From Longivirga sp036510975 (lineage in GTDB: Bacteria > Actinomycetota > Actinomycetes > S36-B12 > CAIYMF01), in contig DATCCY010000125.1 of the NCBI GenBank assembly GCA_036510975.1, positions 62,001 through 126,000 on the forward strand: 64,000 nt of DNA, in the 5' to 3' direction. Below are positions 7,149 to 15,606 of the stretch, piece by piece (the first letter of the stretch is position 1; every line of letters starts with the position of its first letter). The notes beneath the pieces are model-generated. The model worked only from the letters and a program-made list of their open reading frames with translations, searched no databases and was not told where the DNA came from. Both the position numbers and the translations under genes were made by a program.

Positions 7149-10100
7149 TCACCCACGTCGGATCTTGGCCGCGTTCACGTCTGGGCTCGACAGCCACCCC
7201 TGCTGGGGGTCCAGGCGTAGGACCTGGCCGCTGTCGGGGTCTACGACCTGGAGCGAGATCCACCCGCCGAGGACGAGCCTGGCCACCTGGGGCTGTCGGG
7301 TCAGGATGTCGTCGACGACCTCGATCGGTGCGCAGATGACCGCGAGGAGTCGAACGGGGTCGTGGTGCGGGAGCTCGGTCCAGTGCCCGTCGATCGGTGC
7401 CGATACGGCGACCGCTTGCCAGGGCAGCCCGATGCGCAGGTCGCCGCGCGCTCCGGTGAGTACGCCGGACAGGGCGTGGTCGGCGCCGTCCGCGCCGACG
7501 ACGACGTTGTGGGTGGTCTTGTCACCGGCGCCGAACCGGTCGGGGTCGATCGTGGAGCACCAGTACTGCATGTTGATCCACTGCCCGACGACGAGGGGTC
7601 CGGCCATGAGCGATTCGAGCAGGGCGCCGTCGGGGTCGATGTCGGGTCGGTAGGACTGCAGGAAGACTCGGCCGCCGAGGTCGGAGCCGGTGGTGAGCGA
7701 GCGTGGTCCGATGACCATGGCGGCGTTGCCGGCCAGGCCCCACTCGGGGCGGACCTGCGCCCAGTCGGCCGCGCGACGGTCGAGGTGGCGACGCAGCCGC
7801 GACATGTCGGTCGCCGTCGGGGCCTGCGGCAGGGTGTCGCTCCGCTCCTGCGCGACTGCGTCGGTGGCACGGGTGAGGTCGGCGACGAGCCGGGCAAGGA
7901 CGGGTGACGAGGCACCGTCGACGTCGAGGAGCGCGACCCGGTCCCGAGTCGTGTCGTGCAACGCCGCGACGAAGACCGTGCCGGACACGTCGATGCCGCG
8001 CTCGAGGAGGCCCGCGGTGACCTGCGAGTCGGAGAGGACCTGCACCATCGCCCGCGCGCTGACGTCGCCGGCCTGGCCGCCGCAGGCGCCGCAGTCGTAG
8101 GCGGCGAGGTGCGGGTTGTTCGTCGCCGCGCCACCGTGTCCGCAGAGCACCACGACGGGCGCGAGCTCGACGAGGCCGGTGCTGCGCAGGAACGCGTCGG
8201 CGAGGTCGACCAGCTCGTCGGTCGCGAAGCCGACGCCGGTGGCGTCAGCGTCCGAGACGGCCAGGCGGCCGTGGGTGGGTGCGCCGCCCGAGGCCTGCAC
8301 GGCGGTCGACACGCGTGACCACCATCGCGGTGCTGCCGTGCGCACCGCCGCGAGAGGACCGAGGAACCAGCCGGAGGCCTCCGCCAGCGCGTACGGGGTG
8401 AAGGGGCGGGCCTCCACCGCATGGAGGGCGTCATCGCTCTCGGTCGTGGACCAGCTCCACCCGGTGGTTGCTGCGGTTTCGGTGACGGTGTGCGCCGGTC
8501 GGATGAGGACGGGGCAGCGCTCGGTGACCACTCCGGTCGGTGAGACGTGGCGGAGCGGGAGGCCGAAGAACCCGGCTGCGCCGTAGGTCTCCCACGGTCC
8601 AGCTTCCTCGAGCCGGCGGCGGAGGCGTTCGGAGCGCACGTCGATGCAGGTGACGAGCTGCGCGTCGGGCCCGCCGGGGGTGTGCCACGACGGGGAGATC
8701 ATGCCGACCTCGGCGAGATCTGCTGCCCGGGAGGCGATCCCGGCCACGATGGGTCGGCGTGCGGCGTGCTCCCAGGTCTCGAGGCGAAGTCGCTCCAGGC
8801 CCGCGCGGCGCACGTCGGTGACGACGTCGACGACCTCGTCGCGCGCGATCGACGGGTCGAGCCCGAGAGCGGCCGAGACCGCGTCAGCCACCTCGTGCGC
8901 GGGAACCTCGACCATCGGCGCCGCCGCCACGCTCGCCTGCAGCAGCGCGTCGAAAAGGTGCAGGACGACGAGGTCGGCGTAAGCCTGCACCCGCTGCGCG
9001 TCCGGATCCGTCGCTGACACACCGGGCACCGGCACTCCCTGGCGCAGCCGCCACGCGAGGTGCGCCGCCCAGCCGGAGCTCGAGGTGAGCAGCTGCCCCA
9101 CCACCGGGACCCGGTCGGCGTCCGGGACGTCGAGCAGGCGCAGCAGGACGGCCACGGCACGATCCGGCTCGTCCGGCAGAGCGAGGGCGAGCTCGCGGGC
9201 GCCGCGTACCCGCAGCACCCGGTCGAGGCGGTGGGTCCCGCGCACGGACGCCCAGACACCGCCCGGCGCCGGCGACCACGCGGTCGCGCCGTACACCCGG
9301 CCGTGCATGAGGTCGACGAAGGCCGACCGCGGCGGACGCACCGGCGTGGCTGCCCCGGCGTCGTGCAGCAGGACCTGGCGCACGACGTCGACCCGACGCA
9401 CGCCGGCGACGAGGTCCTCAGGGCCCTCGACGAGGTCTGCGGCCGCGCGCGCGAACGCCTGGTCGTCGATGCGGCCCGCCGCCACCGCACGGCGCAGCAG
9501 GTCGGCACCAGGACCGGTGAGGCTCCCCCAGAGTCGTGACGCCACCGTCAGGGCGTCGTGGAACCCGAGGGACTCCAATGACGCCAACGGATTCGAGGCG
9601 ACGAACGACTCCAACGGCCACAGTGGTGCGACTGCGTCAGCCGCGACGAGGAGCACAGCGCGGGCCTGCCCCACCTCCGCGTCGTCCGGTCGTCGCTGAG
9701 CTGCGGCGATGAGGTCGGCACCGATCACCGGCCGACGGCGCACCGCCTCTCGGACCGGGGTGGGCGGCAGCGAGGTGCACGCCACCACCTCGACGCCCGG
9801 GCGAGCCTGCCCCGAGCGCGCGCGTCCGTCGAACCACCAGAACACCGCCCCCGTCGCGACGAGCATCGCGACGAGGACGCCCACAGCCCACGCACCCGGC
9901 TCGCCCCACCCAGGGGTCGCCGGTGCGAGCACCGAGTCCGTCGCCGCCGTGAGCGCACGCAGGCCGAGCAGGTACACCACGACCGCGATCACGCTCCCCG
10001 CCACCGCGACCGCGTGCGCCCGGCTGCCCAGCCGCCAGCCGCCCCACAGCGCGACGGCCAACGACACGGCGGCGAGCAGGGCGGGCAACGCCGACGCCGG

Positions 10101-11192
10101 ACCCTGCACGAGCGGAGGCCCCCAGGGCCCCGGCACCGAGCTCGCGGCGGCCACCACGACGAGCGCGACGAGGCTCACGCGCACGGCCCGCAGGGCGCCT
10201 CCCGGACGCGGGTGGCCCACCGCGCGCCGCGCGCGCTCGACCGCACCGCCGGCACCCAGGAACAGCGACGCCTTCCACATCCCGTGGCCTACCAGGTGCG
10301 CGAGCACCGCCGCGGGCAGGCCCAGCGCCACCTGCAGACCGAGGTAGCCCATCTGCGCCGTGGTCGAGGCGGCCAGCCTGCCCTTCACGTCCGGGCGGGT
10401 GCGCACCTGCGCCGTCCCGAGGACGGCCGTGGCCACGGCCGCGACGAACAGCACCGCCCTAGCCGGCACCGACGCCGCGAGCACCGGCCACAAGAGCAGG
10501 GACAGGACACCCACTCCGTTGACCAGACCGGCGTGCAGCAACGCACTCACCGGCGACGGGGCCTCCGCGGTCTCGGGCAGCCACCGGTGCATCGGCACCA
10601 GCGCGCTGCGCGCGATCCCCGCCACCACGACGAGGAGCGCGACCGCCGTGACCGCCTGGCCGGAGGCCGCAGCCACGGCGCGAGCCAGCGACCCCAGCTC
10701 GAGCGTGCCGAGCACGAGCCCCGAGAGGACCACCGCGACCCAGAGAGCGGCATCACCGACGACCAGCCGAGCCACCATCAACCGGGACGACGTCCGCGAC
10801 TGCACGGTGCCGGGATGACCCACCATGGCCGCGACGGCAAGCCCACCCACGGTCCAGCCGAGAGCCAGCTGCACGAGGCTGGGTGCCGCCACCGCCGAGG
10901 CCAACCCGAGCACCGCGCTCACCTCGAGCACCGCGAACCGGCGCAGCCGGTGCTGGCCCACCAGGTTGCGGGCCGCGTAGGAGCCCACCACCGCACCGAT
11001 CCCGGCCACCAGCAGCAGCAGGAGCGACGGGACCAGATCGCCCACCACCCCGAACTCGGCCACACCCAGCCGACCGAGATCGACGACGCCCAGGGTGAGA
11101 TGGAAGCCGCTCGTCAGGGCCGCGGGCATCGCCACGAGAGCGCCGAACGCGAGCAGGATCAGAATGGTGCGGGCCACCCGCAGACTCAACAT
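7149..11192 (-). CDS. Fused DabB-DabA inorganic carbon (CO2/bicarbonate) uptake protein
   Basis: A 1347-residue single chain. Residues 1-460 are a NuoL/MrpA-like proton-channel membrane domain (about a dozen hydrophobic segments; motif PMHRWLPETAEAPSPVSALLHAG). Residues about 485-1347 are DUF2309/DabA, beginning PLWPLESFVASNPL. All four zinc ligands known from Halothiobacillus DabA are present: Cys849 and Asp851 (TCIDVRSE), His1019 (CGHGG) and Cys1034 (YDCGACGG), with the same 15-residue His-Cys spacing. DAB complexes are energy-coupled CO2-to-bicarbonate pumps made of two proteins; here they are one. ATG 11192 is preferred over GTG 11201 because a TATTGT box lies seven bases upstream. Divergent from a winged-helix regulator. 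Substrate is inferred from family. Confidence 0.87.
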   Translation of the reverse strand: MLSLRVARTILILLAFGALVAMPAALTSGFHLTLGVVDLGRLGVAEFGVVGDLVPSLLLLLVAGIGAVVGSYAARNLVGQHRLRRFAVLEVSAVLGLASAVAAPSLVQLALGWTVGGLAVAAMVGHPGTVQSRTSSRLMVARLVVGDAALWVAVVLSGLVLGTLELGSLARAVAAASGQAVTAVALLVVVAGIARSALVPMHRWLPETAEAPSPVSALLHAGLVNGVGVLSLLLWPVLAASVPARAVLFVAAVATAVLGTAQVRTRPDVKGRLAASTTAQMGYLGLQVALGLPAAVLAHLVGHGMWKASLFLGAGGAVERARRAVGHPRPGGALRAVRVSLVALVVVAAASSVPGPWGPPLVQGPASALPALLAAVSLAVALWGGWRLGSRAHAVAVAGSVIAVVVYLLGLRALTAATDSVLAPATPGWGEPGAWAVGVLVAMLVATGAVFWWFDGRARSGQARPGVEVVACTSLPPTPVREAVRRRPVIGADLIAAAQRRPDDAEVGQARAVLLVAADAVAPLWPLESFVASNPLASLESLGFHDALTVASRLWGSLTGPGADLLRRAVAAGRIDDQAFARAAADLVEGPEDLVAGVRRVDVVRQVLLHDAGAATPVRPPRSAFVDLMHGRVYGATAWSPAPGGVWASVRGTHRLDRVLRVRGARELALALPDEPDRAVAVLLRLLDVPDADRVPVVGQLLTSSSGWAAHLAWRLRQGVPVPGVSATDPDAQRVQAYADLVVLHLFDALLQASVAAAPMVEVPAHEVADAVSAALGLDPSIARDEVVDVVTDVRRAGLERLRLETWEHAARRPIVAGIASRAADLAEVGMISPSWHTPGGPDAQLVTCIDVRSERLRRRLEEAGPWETYGAAGFFGLPLRHVSPTGVVTERCPVLIRPAHTVTETAATTGWSWSTTESDDALHAVEARPFTPYALAEASGWFLGPLAAVRTAAPRWWSRVSTAVQASGGAPTHGRLAVSDADATGVGFATDELVDLADAFLRSTGLVELAPVVVLCGHGGAATNNPHLAAYDCGACGGQAGDVSARAMVQVLSDSQVTAGLLERGIDVSGTVFVAALHDTTRDRVALLDVDGASSPVLARLVADLTRATDAVAQERSDTLPQAPTATDMSRLRRHLDRRAADWAQVRPEWGLAGNAAMVIGPRSLTTGSDLGGRVFLQSYRPDIDPDGALLESLMAGPLVVGQWINMQYWCSTIDPDRFGAGDKTTHNVVVGADGADHALSGVLTGARGDLRIGLPWQAVAVSAPIDGHWTELPHHDPVRLLAVICAPIEVVDDILTRQPQVARLVLGGWISLQVVDPDSGQVLRLDPQQGWLSSPDVNAAKIRRG

Positions 11193-11199
11193 GCGACGC

Positions 11200-11221
11200 A
11201 CAATACCGGAAATCTATTTCC
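11200..11221. promoter_or_regulatory. dabBA promoter and inverted repeat between divergent genes
   Basis: On the minus strand TATTGT (11205-11200) is a good -10 hexamer seven bases before ATG 11192, suggesting a leaderless dabBA transcript. Beside it GGAAAT-CT-ATTTCC (11208-11221) is a 6-bp-arm inverted repeat, well placed to be the operator of the divergent winged-helix regulator. This spot is clearly AT-richer than its surroundings. Confidence 0.55.
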
Positions 11222-11260
11222 TGTGTTTTGTTTCTCTCGTTACTCCGCCACCATGCTGGT

Positions 11261-11566
11261 GTGACCGACGACGACGAAACCACCTCCGAGCCCCCGGCCC
11301 GCACGTGGACGCTTCTCACCAACCACGGGCGAGTCCTCCTGCTCATCGCGTCCCACCCCGAGGCGCGCCTGAGGGACCTAGCCGAGCAGGCCGGGATCAC
11401 CGAGCGAGCCGCCGGGTCGATCGTGGGTGACCTCGAGGAGGCCGGCTACGTCACCCGCAGTCGCACCGGACGCCGCAACAGCTACCACGTCCACCCCGAA
11501 CGCCCCTTCCGACACCCAGCAGAGGCCGGACACCCCATCGGCGAGCTACTGGCCGTCTTCAGCTGA
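11261..11566 (+). CDS. Winged-helix (MarR/ArsR-like) transcriptional regulator
   Basis: A 101-residue protein with GTG start at 11261; upstream in-frame codons exist but the sequence becomes charged and protein-like only from here. Residues about 17-72 form a winged helix: WTLLTNHGRVLLLIASHP, recognition helix region ITERAAGSIVGDLEEAG, and wing YVTRSRTGRRNSYHV. Divergent from the carbon-pump gene with 68 bp between start codons, so it probably regulates it. Characterised DAB loci use LysR-type regulators, so this would be a different control type. No sensor cysteines are seen. Confidence 0.72.
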   Translation: MTDDDETTSEPPARTWTLLTNHGRVLLLIASHPEARLRDLAEQAGITERAAGSIVGDLEEAGYVTRSRTGRRNSYHVHPERPFRHPAEAGHPIGELLAVFS

Positions 11567-11639
11567 CGTCCGCGCCGGCCGACGCCGCCGGTGAGTGCGC
11601 GGCCAACCGCGCCTGCTTCCCCGCGGCGAGTACCGACCG
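11567..11639. other. Short spacer before the integrase relic
   Basis: No gene, promoter or clear repeat seen. Confidence 0.4.
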
Positions 11640-11870
11640 AGACTGCGGGGCCAGCTCGGCGACGCGTACGACGACCACAACTGGGCTCCCCCGCCCCGAC
11701 CACATCGCGATCGACCCCGACCGGCCTCACCCAGGTCGCTGCGGAGATCAGCACAAGCCAGATCGGGGCGCACGACCTGCGCCACGGCCAGGCGTCCCTC
11801 ATGCTCGCCGTCGGGGTCGACATCGTGGTGGTCAGAAAGTGGTTCGAGCACCGAAGGGTGGCCATCACCT
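11640..11870 (+). pseudogene. Tyrosine recombinase (integrase) relic
   Basis: Two frames carry collinear pieces of a phage-type integrase catalytic domain. The first reads LRGQLGDAYDDHNW (about 11643-11690). After a frameshift a second reads TQVAAEIS...IGAHDLRHGQASLML-AVGVDIVVVRKWFEH, ending near 11869. HDLRH is the box II His-x-x-Arg of the family. The N-terminal half, the first catalytic Arg and the C-terminal Tyr are missing. It points toward, and lies next to, the right attachment repeat, the normal place for the element's integrase. Inactive by truncation and frameshift. Confidence 0.85.
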
Positions 11871-11887
11871 CGCCCCGCAGGCAGTCC

Positions 11888-11906
11888 GTGAGCAATCTGT
11901 GGGCAG
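11888..11906 (+). repeat. GTGAGCA doublet beside attR
   Basis: GTGAGCAATCTGTGGGCAG differs by two bases from the doublet at 4281-4299 and is also related to 5414-5431. Three copies near the two ends and the inner boundary of the genomic island fit integrase or excisionase arm sites. Confidence 0.5.
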
Positions 11907-11970
11907 ATCGGCGTCAGGCGCGGCTCGGGAAACGACCTCAGGGGCATCGCCGCAGGTCAGAGCCTTGAAG

Positions 11971-12016
11971 ATGGAGCCGCCTATCGGAATCGAACCGATG
12001 ACCTTCTCATTACGAG
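11971..12016 (+). repeat. attR: 46-bp direct repeat within the intact tRNA-Thr gene
   Basis: Identical to 4117-4162. It supplies the 3' part of the functional tRNA-Thr gene after integration, while the 5' part (12017-12048) is chromosomal. Confidence 0.93.
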
Positions 12017-12048
12017 TGAGACGCTCTGACCGACTGAGCTAAGGCGGC
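11972..12048 (-). tRNA. tRNA-Thr (anticodon CGT)
   Basis: The minus strand folds into a full cloverleaf of 77 nt: acceptor GCCGCCT/AGGCGGC with U discriminator and encoded CCA, D arm AGCTCAGTCGGTCAGAGC, anticodon stem TCTCA/TGAGA around loop CTCGTAA (anticodon CGT, ACG codons), and T arm with GGTTCGATTCC. The island element inserted into its 3' half and restored it. Confidence 0.96.
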
Positions 12049-12178
12049 GTGGCCGCCGCCTGAGGCGACGGGCACGAGTCGGAACGATACCCGACCGGCC
12101 GGGATGGTCCCGAATCGGTCGGGCGGCACGCGCGAGGCCGCGCAGGGCGACCGGGGAGCTCCAGGCGCGGCCGGCAGG

Positions 12179-13762
12179 TCAGCGGCAGACGGTGCCCGTC
12201 GGGGGTGTGACCCCGGTGAGCAGGTAGTGGTCGATCGCCCTGTCGGTGCACGGCGAGCCCTTGCCGTAGCCGGTGTGCCCGTCGCCCACCCGGGTCAGCA
12301 GGACGCCCTTCGAGAGCTGCTTGGCCAGCGACCGGGCCCAGGGGTACGGCGTCGCCGGGTCGTACGTCGTCCCGACGACGAGGATCGGGGGCGATCCCGG
12401 GGCGTGGATCTCGTGCGGGGTGTCCGTGGCCGGGACGCCCCAGTAGTGGTACGGCAGGATCCCCCAGGCGGTGAAGGCGCCGAACACCGGCGCCTCCTTC
12501 GCCCACTGGTCCGCCAGCGCGGCCGACTGGACGGCGTCCGGGCGGTCCGGGCGGTCCAGGGCGCTGACGGCGTAGAGGGCTGCGGTGCCGTTGTCCGCGT
12601 AGTGGCCGGCCTCGGTGCGCCCGAGCCTGTCGTCGAGCATCGCCAGCAGGGTCGAGCCGTCGCCGTCGAACGCAGCCTGGAGCCCGAAGCGCAAGGAGTC
12701 CCAGTCGCCGAAGGCAGGGAAGTAGAGGTAGGAGGTCACCGCGTTCATCGCGAGGGCCTGCGTGAGCCGACGCTTCGGGTCCGAGGTCGCGAGCGGCTTG
12801 GCGTCGAGGCCGGCGAAGAACCGCTGGATGCGGTCGATGCCCGCCTGCGTACCGCTCGGCAGCGGACAGTCGGCCTGGGTCGCGCAGTTCTCGACGAAAC
12901 GGCGCAGCGCGACCTCGAAGCCCTTCGCCTGGCCATGCAGCAGCTCCACGTTGCTGAGCGCGGGGTCGAGCGCACCGTCGAGGACCATCCGCCCGACCTT
13001 CGTCGGGAACAGCTCGGCGTAGGTGGCACCGAGCAGGGTGCCGTAGGAGAAGCCGAGCCAGTGCAGCGTGTCGTCGCCGAGGGCGGCGCGCAGGATGTCG
13101 ATGTCGCGCACGGCCTCACGCGTGCTGATGTGTGCGTATACCTGTGGCGAGCGGGCGCGGCACTCGTCCGCGAACTCCTTCGCCAGCGCCTCGCTCTGGG
13201 ACACCTCGGCGGGAGTGTCGGGCGTGCCGTCGGCGGCGATGAACGCGTCGGTCTGCCTGTCGTCGAGGCAGTGGACCGGGTCGGACCTGCCGACGCCGCG
13301 CGGGTCGAAGCCGACGATGTCGTAGCGCGCGCGCACCGAGGCATCGATTGCCGAGCGCGCGCCCCTGGCCCAGTCGAAGCCCGAGGCGCCCGGGCCGCCG
13401 GGGTTGAGTATCAGCGACCCGATCCGGTGCACCTGGTTCGAGGCCCGGAGCCGGTCGACGGCGATCGTGATGGTCTGGCCCGTGGGGTCGGCGTAGTCGA
13501 GCGGCACGGTCAGCGTGGTGCACTGGAAGCCACGGCCGCAGGCGGTCCAGGTCAGCTTCTGGGAGTAGAAGCCGGCCAGCGCCGGGTCGAGGGACGGGGA
13601 CGAGCTCGCCGAGCCGGGGGCCGAGCTCGAGGAGCGGGACGGCTCCGGCGAGCTCTCGGTGATGGTGCCGATGGTCCCGCTCGAGCAGGCCGCCACGACC
13701 ACCGTGGTGATCGCCGCCATCGCTCCCGTCAGCACGCGACGGGGCTGGACGGGGGGTCTCAC
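12179..13762 (-). CDS. Secreted alpha/beta-hydrolase lipoprotein, tripeptidyl-aminopeptidase (SlpD/E) type
   Basis: A 527-residue exported protein with GTG start and GGAG six bases upstream. The N-terminus is a lipoprotein signal (positive start, hydrophobic run, lipobox VVAAC at residue 26) followed by a Ser/Pro-rich linker. The alpha/beta-hydrolase core shows oxyanion NPGGPG, nucleophile elbow GFSYG, a late Asp in TYDPATP and His in GDGHTGY. A C-terminal TAP-like domain with CTDRAIDHYLLTG closes the protein. Streptomyces relatives remove N-terminal tripeptides from secreted proteins. It follows ricT on the same strand after 146 bp. Confidence 0.85.
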   Translation of the reverse strand: MRPPVQPRRVLTGAMAAITTVVVAACSSGTIGTITESSPEPSRSSSSAPGSASSSPSLDPALAGFYSQKLTWTACGRGFQCTTLTVPLDYADPTGQTITIAVDRLRASNQVHRIGSLILNPGGPGASGFDWARGARSAIDASVRARYDIVGFDPRGVGRSDPVHCLDDRQTDAFIAADGTPDTPAEVSQSEALAKEFADECRARSPQVYAHISTREAVRDIDILRAALGDDTLHWLGFSYGTLLGATYAELFPTKVGRMVLDGALDPALSNVELLHGQAKGFEVALRRFVENCATQADCPLPSGTQAGIDRIQRFFAGLDAKPLATSDPKRRLTQALAMNAVTSYLYFPAFGDWDSLRFGLQAAFDGDGSTLLAMLDDRLGRTEAGHYADNGTAALYAVSALDRPDRPDAVQSAALADQWAKEAPVFGAFTAWGILPYHYWGVPATDTPHEIHAPGSPPILVVGTTYDPATPYPWARSLAKQLSKGVLLTRVGDGHTGYGKGSPCTDRAIDHYLLTGVTPPTGTVCR

Positions 13763-13908
13763 ACAGGACTCCGGTTTGCTGGGCGTGCACGGTTCTTCGG
13801 TGCCCGCGCGAACGGGCCCAGGCAGGTCCAGCCTGCCAGGTCACCTAGTGAGACGTTCGAGCCACCCGTCCAGTTCCGTCTGGGCCGTCGCGGCGGCTGA
13901 GTCGCCGG

Positions 13909-14742
13909 TCACCCACGGCTGTCGTACGCCGCGCGCGCGGAGCACACGGAGGCCCGCTCGCACACGGTGCGCTTCCCTCCGGCGTCGAGCCGAACGACCA
14001 CCTGGTCGCGCGGGACGTCGTGCGCCACGACCCGGCCGTCCCCCTCGGGCGTCTCGACCCGGTCGCCGACCGCCGGCGTGCTGGCCTTGAAGTCGTCGTA
14101 GAGCGGGTGCTCGTACTTCAGGCAGCACATGAGCCGGCCGCAGGCCCCGCTGATCTTCATCGGGTTCGCGGGCAGGTCCTGGTCGCGCGCCATCCGGACC
14201 GTGACGGCGTCGAAGTCCACGAGGAAGGTCGAGCAGCAGGTGTCGCGGCCGCAGCTCCCGATGCCGCCCTTGACCCGCGCGTCGTCGCGTGGCGTCAGCT
14301 GGGTCAGCTGGACCTTGCAGTCGAGGGTCGTCGCCAGGTCGCGGACGAGCTGGCGGAAGTCGATCCGGGTCCCGGCCGTGAAGTACACCGTCGCCGTCGC
14401 GCGACCCGACTCGTGGCCGAGGTCGGTCCAGTCGACAGCGCTCACCTTCATCGGCAGTCGGTGCTCCCGGATCAGGCGCTGCGCGGCGACCTGGATCTCC
14501 GCTCGGCGTCGCCGGTTCTCCTCGTCGCGACGGATGTCGGCATCGGTCGCGGGACCCGCGCACACCGGCAGTCCGCCGATCTCGTCCTCGACCCACTCCG
14601 GTCCCCACACGACCTGGCACACCTCCGGGGAGGTCGAGGTCGGGAAGAGCACCGTGTCGCCGACGCGCGGCGCGTGTTCCCCCGGGTCGAGGTAGTAGAG
14701 CCGGCCGGCCTTCGTGAAGGTCACGGCCATCATCTGCTGCAC
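13909..14742 (-). CDS. ricT: PSP1-domain protein, RicT/YaaT family
   Basis: A 277-residue protein. The PSP1 core contains the cysteine clusters GSCGRDTCCSTFL and ACGRLMCCLKYEHPLYDDF, which in Bacillus RicT help bind Fe-S clusters in the RicAFT complex affecting RNase Y and phosphorelay. Actinobacteria carry the gene near holB/tmk, as here. Start codon is uncertain: GTG 14742 directly after the upstream gene's stop, or ATG 14733/14730; no clear Shine-Dalgarno decides. Followed by GTG overlapping its stop that opens a 23-codon frame to 13841. Confidence 0.85.
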   Translation of the reverse strand: MQQMMAVTFTKAGRLYYLDPGEHAPRVGDTVLFPTSTSPEVCQVVWGPEWVEDEIGGLPVCAGPATDADIRRDEENRRRRAEIQVAAQRLIREHRLPMKVSAVDWTDLGHESGRATATVYFTAGTRIDFRQLVRDLATTLDCKVQLTQLTPRDDARVKGGIGSCGRDTCCSTFLVDFDAVTVRMARDQDLPANPMKISGACGRLMCCLKYEHPLYDDFKASTPAVGDRVETPEGDGRVVAHDVPRDQVVVRLDAGGKRTVCERASVCSARAAYDSRG

Positions 14743-14745
14743 CCG

Positions 14746-15600
14746 CTAGCCCGCTCTCGCGAGAATCGCGTCGACGACCGCGTCCGGGTCCTCGTCCGGG
14801 AGCCAGTGGCTGCGACCGGCCAAGGGCCGGAACTCGTAGGGCCCAGTGCAGTACGCCGCGCACGCGAGCGCCGCCGTCTCCCCGATCGCGACGTCGTCGC
14901 CGCCCCAGACGTACGTCGTCGGCACGGTGCAGTCGGGCGTCGTGGCGTCGGCGCCGAGCCCCATCGCGGCGTACCAGCGCAGCGAGGCCTCCAGCGCGTC
15001 GTCGTCGGAGAACCGCTCGACGTAGGCGTCGACGTCACGCACGTGGACGTGCTCGCCGTAGACCATGCGCAGGGCGGCGGCGTGGTCGCGGAGCAGGACC
15101 TTGGCCGCGGCGTTGGGCGCGCTGCGGAAGAACGTCATGTACTCCGACATCTCGCGCTGGCCGTCGTTCGCGCGGAACGCGTCCTGCAGAGCCTTCGGGT
15201 GCGGCACCGACAGGGCCGTGAGGCTGCGGACCAGCTCCGGTCGGCGTCCCGCGAGGTTCCACCCGACCGCCGCGCCCCAGTCGTGGCCGACCACGTGGGC
15301 GCTCCCCCAGCCGAGCGCGTCGATGACGCCGGCGGCGTCGGCCACGAGCCGGTCGATCGCGTACGCCGGGACCTGCGCCGGACGGGCGCCGGGAGAGTAG
15401 CCGCGCTGGTCGACCGCGACGACGCGGAGGCCCGATGACGCCAGCGGCGGGATCACCCGCGACCAGGACAGCGTCGTCTGCGGCCAGCCGTGCAGCAGGA
15501 GCACCGGCTCGCCGTCGTCGGCCCCGGCGACGACGGCGTCGAGCACGAGGTCGCCGTACTCGGGGTCGTCGACGTGCAGCTCGGCGGACTCGGTGGGCAC
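14746..15600 (-). CDS. Alpha/beta hydrolase, epoxide hydrolase/haloalkane dehalogenase-like
   Basis: A 284-residue cytoplasmic hydrolase. Oxyanion motif HGWP (37-40), Asp nucleophile in GHDWGA (residue 107), and catalytic His in GRSHWLPDEDP near the end are all present, so the triad is complete. The Asp nucleophile with W next to it is usual for epoxide hydrolases and dehalogenases. GTG 15600 is set by a TACGCT box exactly six bases upstream (leaderless start). Divergent from the membrane protein at 15730, with an inverted-repeat element in between. Confidence 0.8.
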   Translation of the reverse strand: MPTESAELHVDDPEYGDLVLDAVVAGADDGEPVLLLHGWPQTTLSWSRVIPPLASSGLRVVAVDQRGYSPGARPAQVPAYAIDRLVADAAGVIDALGWGSAHVVGHDWGAAVGWNLAGRRPELVRSLTALSVPHPKALQDAFRANDGQREMSEYMTFFRSAPNAAAKVLLRDHAAALRMVYGEHVHVRDVDAYVERFSDDDALEASLRWYAAMGLGADATTPDCTVPTTYVWGGDDVAIGETAALACAAYCTGPYEFRPLAGRSHWLPDEDPDAVVDAILARAG

Positions 15601-15606
15601 GCCCCG

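Larger units (their letters stand above)
4117..12016. mobile_element. Genomic island integrated in the 3' half of tRNA-Thr(CGT)
   Basis: The segment is bounded by a perfect 46-bp direct repeat (4117-4162 and 11971-12016) that is the 3' part of the tRNA-Thr gene at 11972-12048. This is the usual footprint of a tyrosine-recombinase element that regenerates the tRNA on insertion. Cargo: a type II toxin-antitoxin pair, an ATPase/nuclease-like gene, a fused DabB-DabA carbon pump and its likely regulator. Next to the right repeat lies only a frameshifted remnant of the integrase, so the element has probably lost mobility. Internal repeats at 4164-4307 and 5300-5439 hint at two successive insertions. 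Confidence 0.88.
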
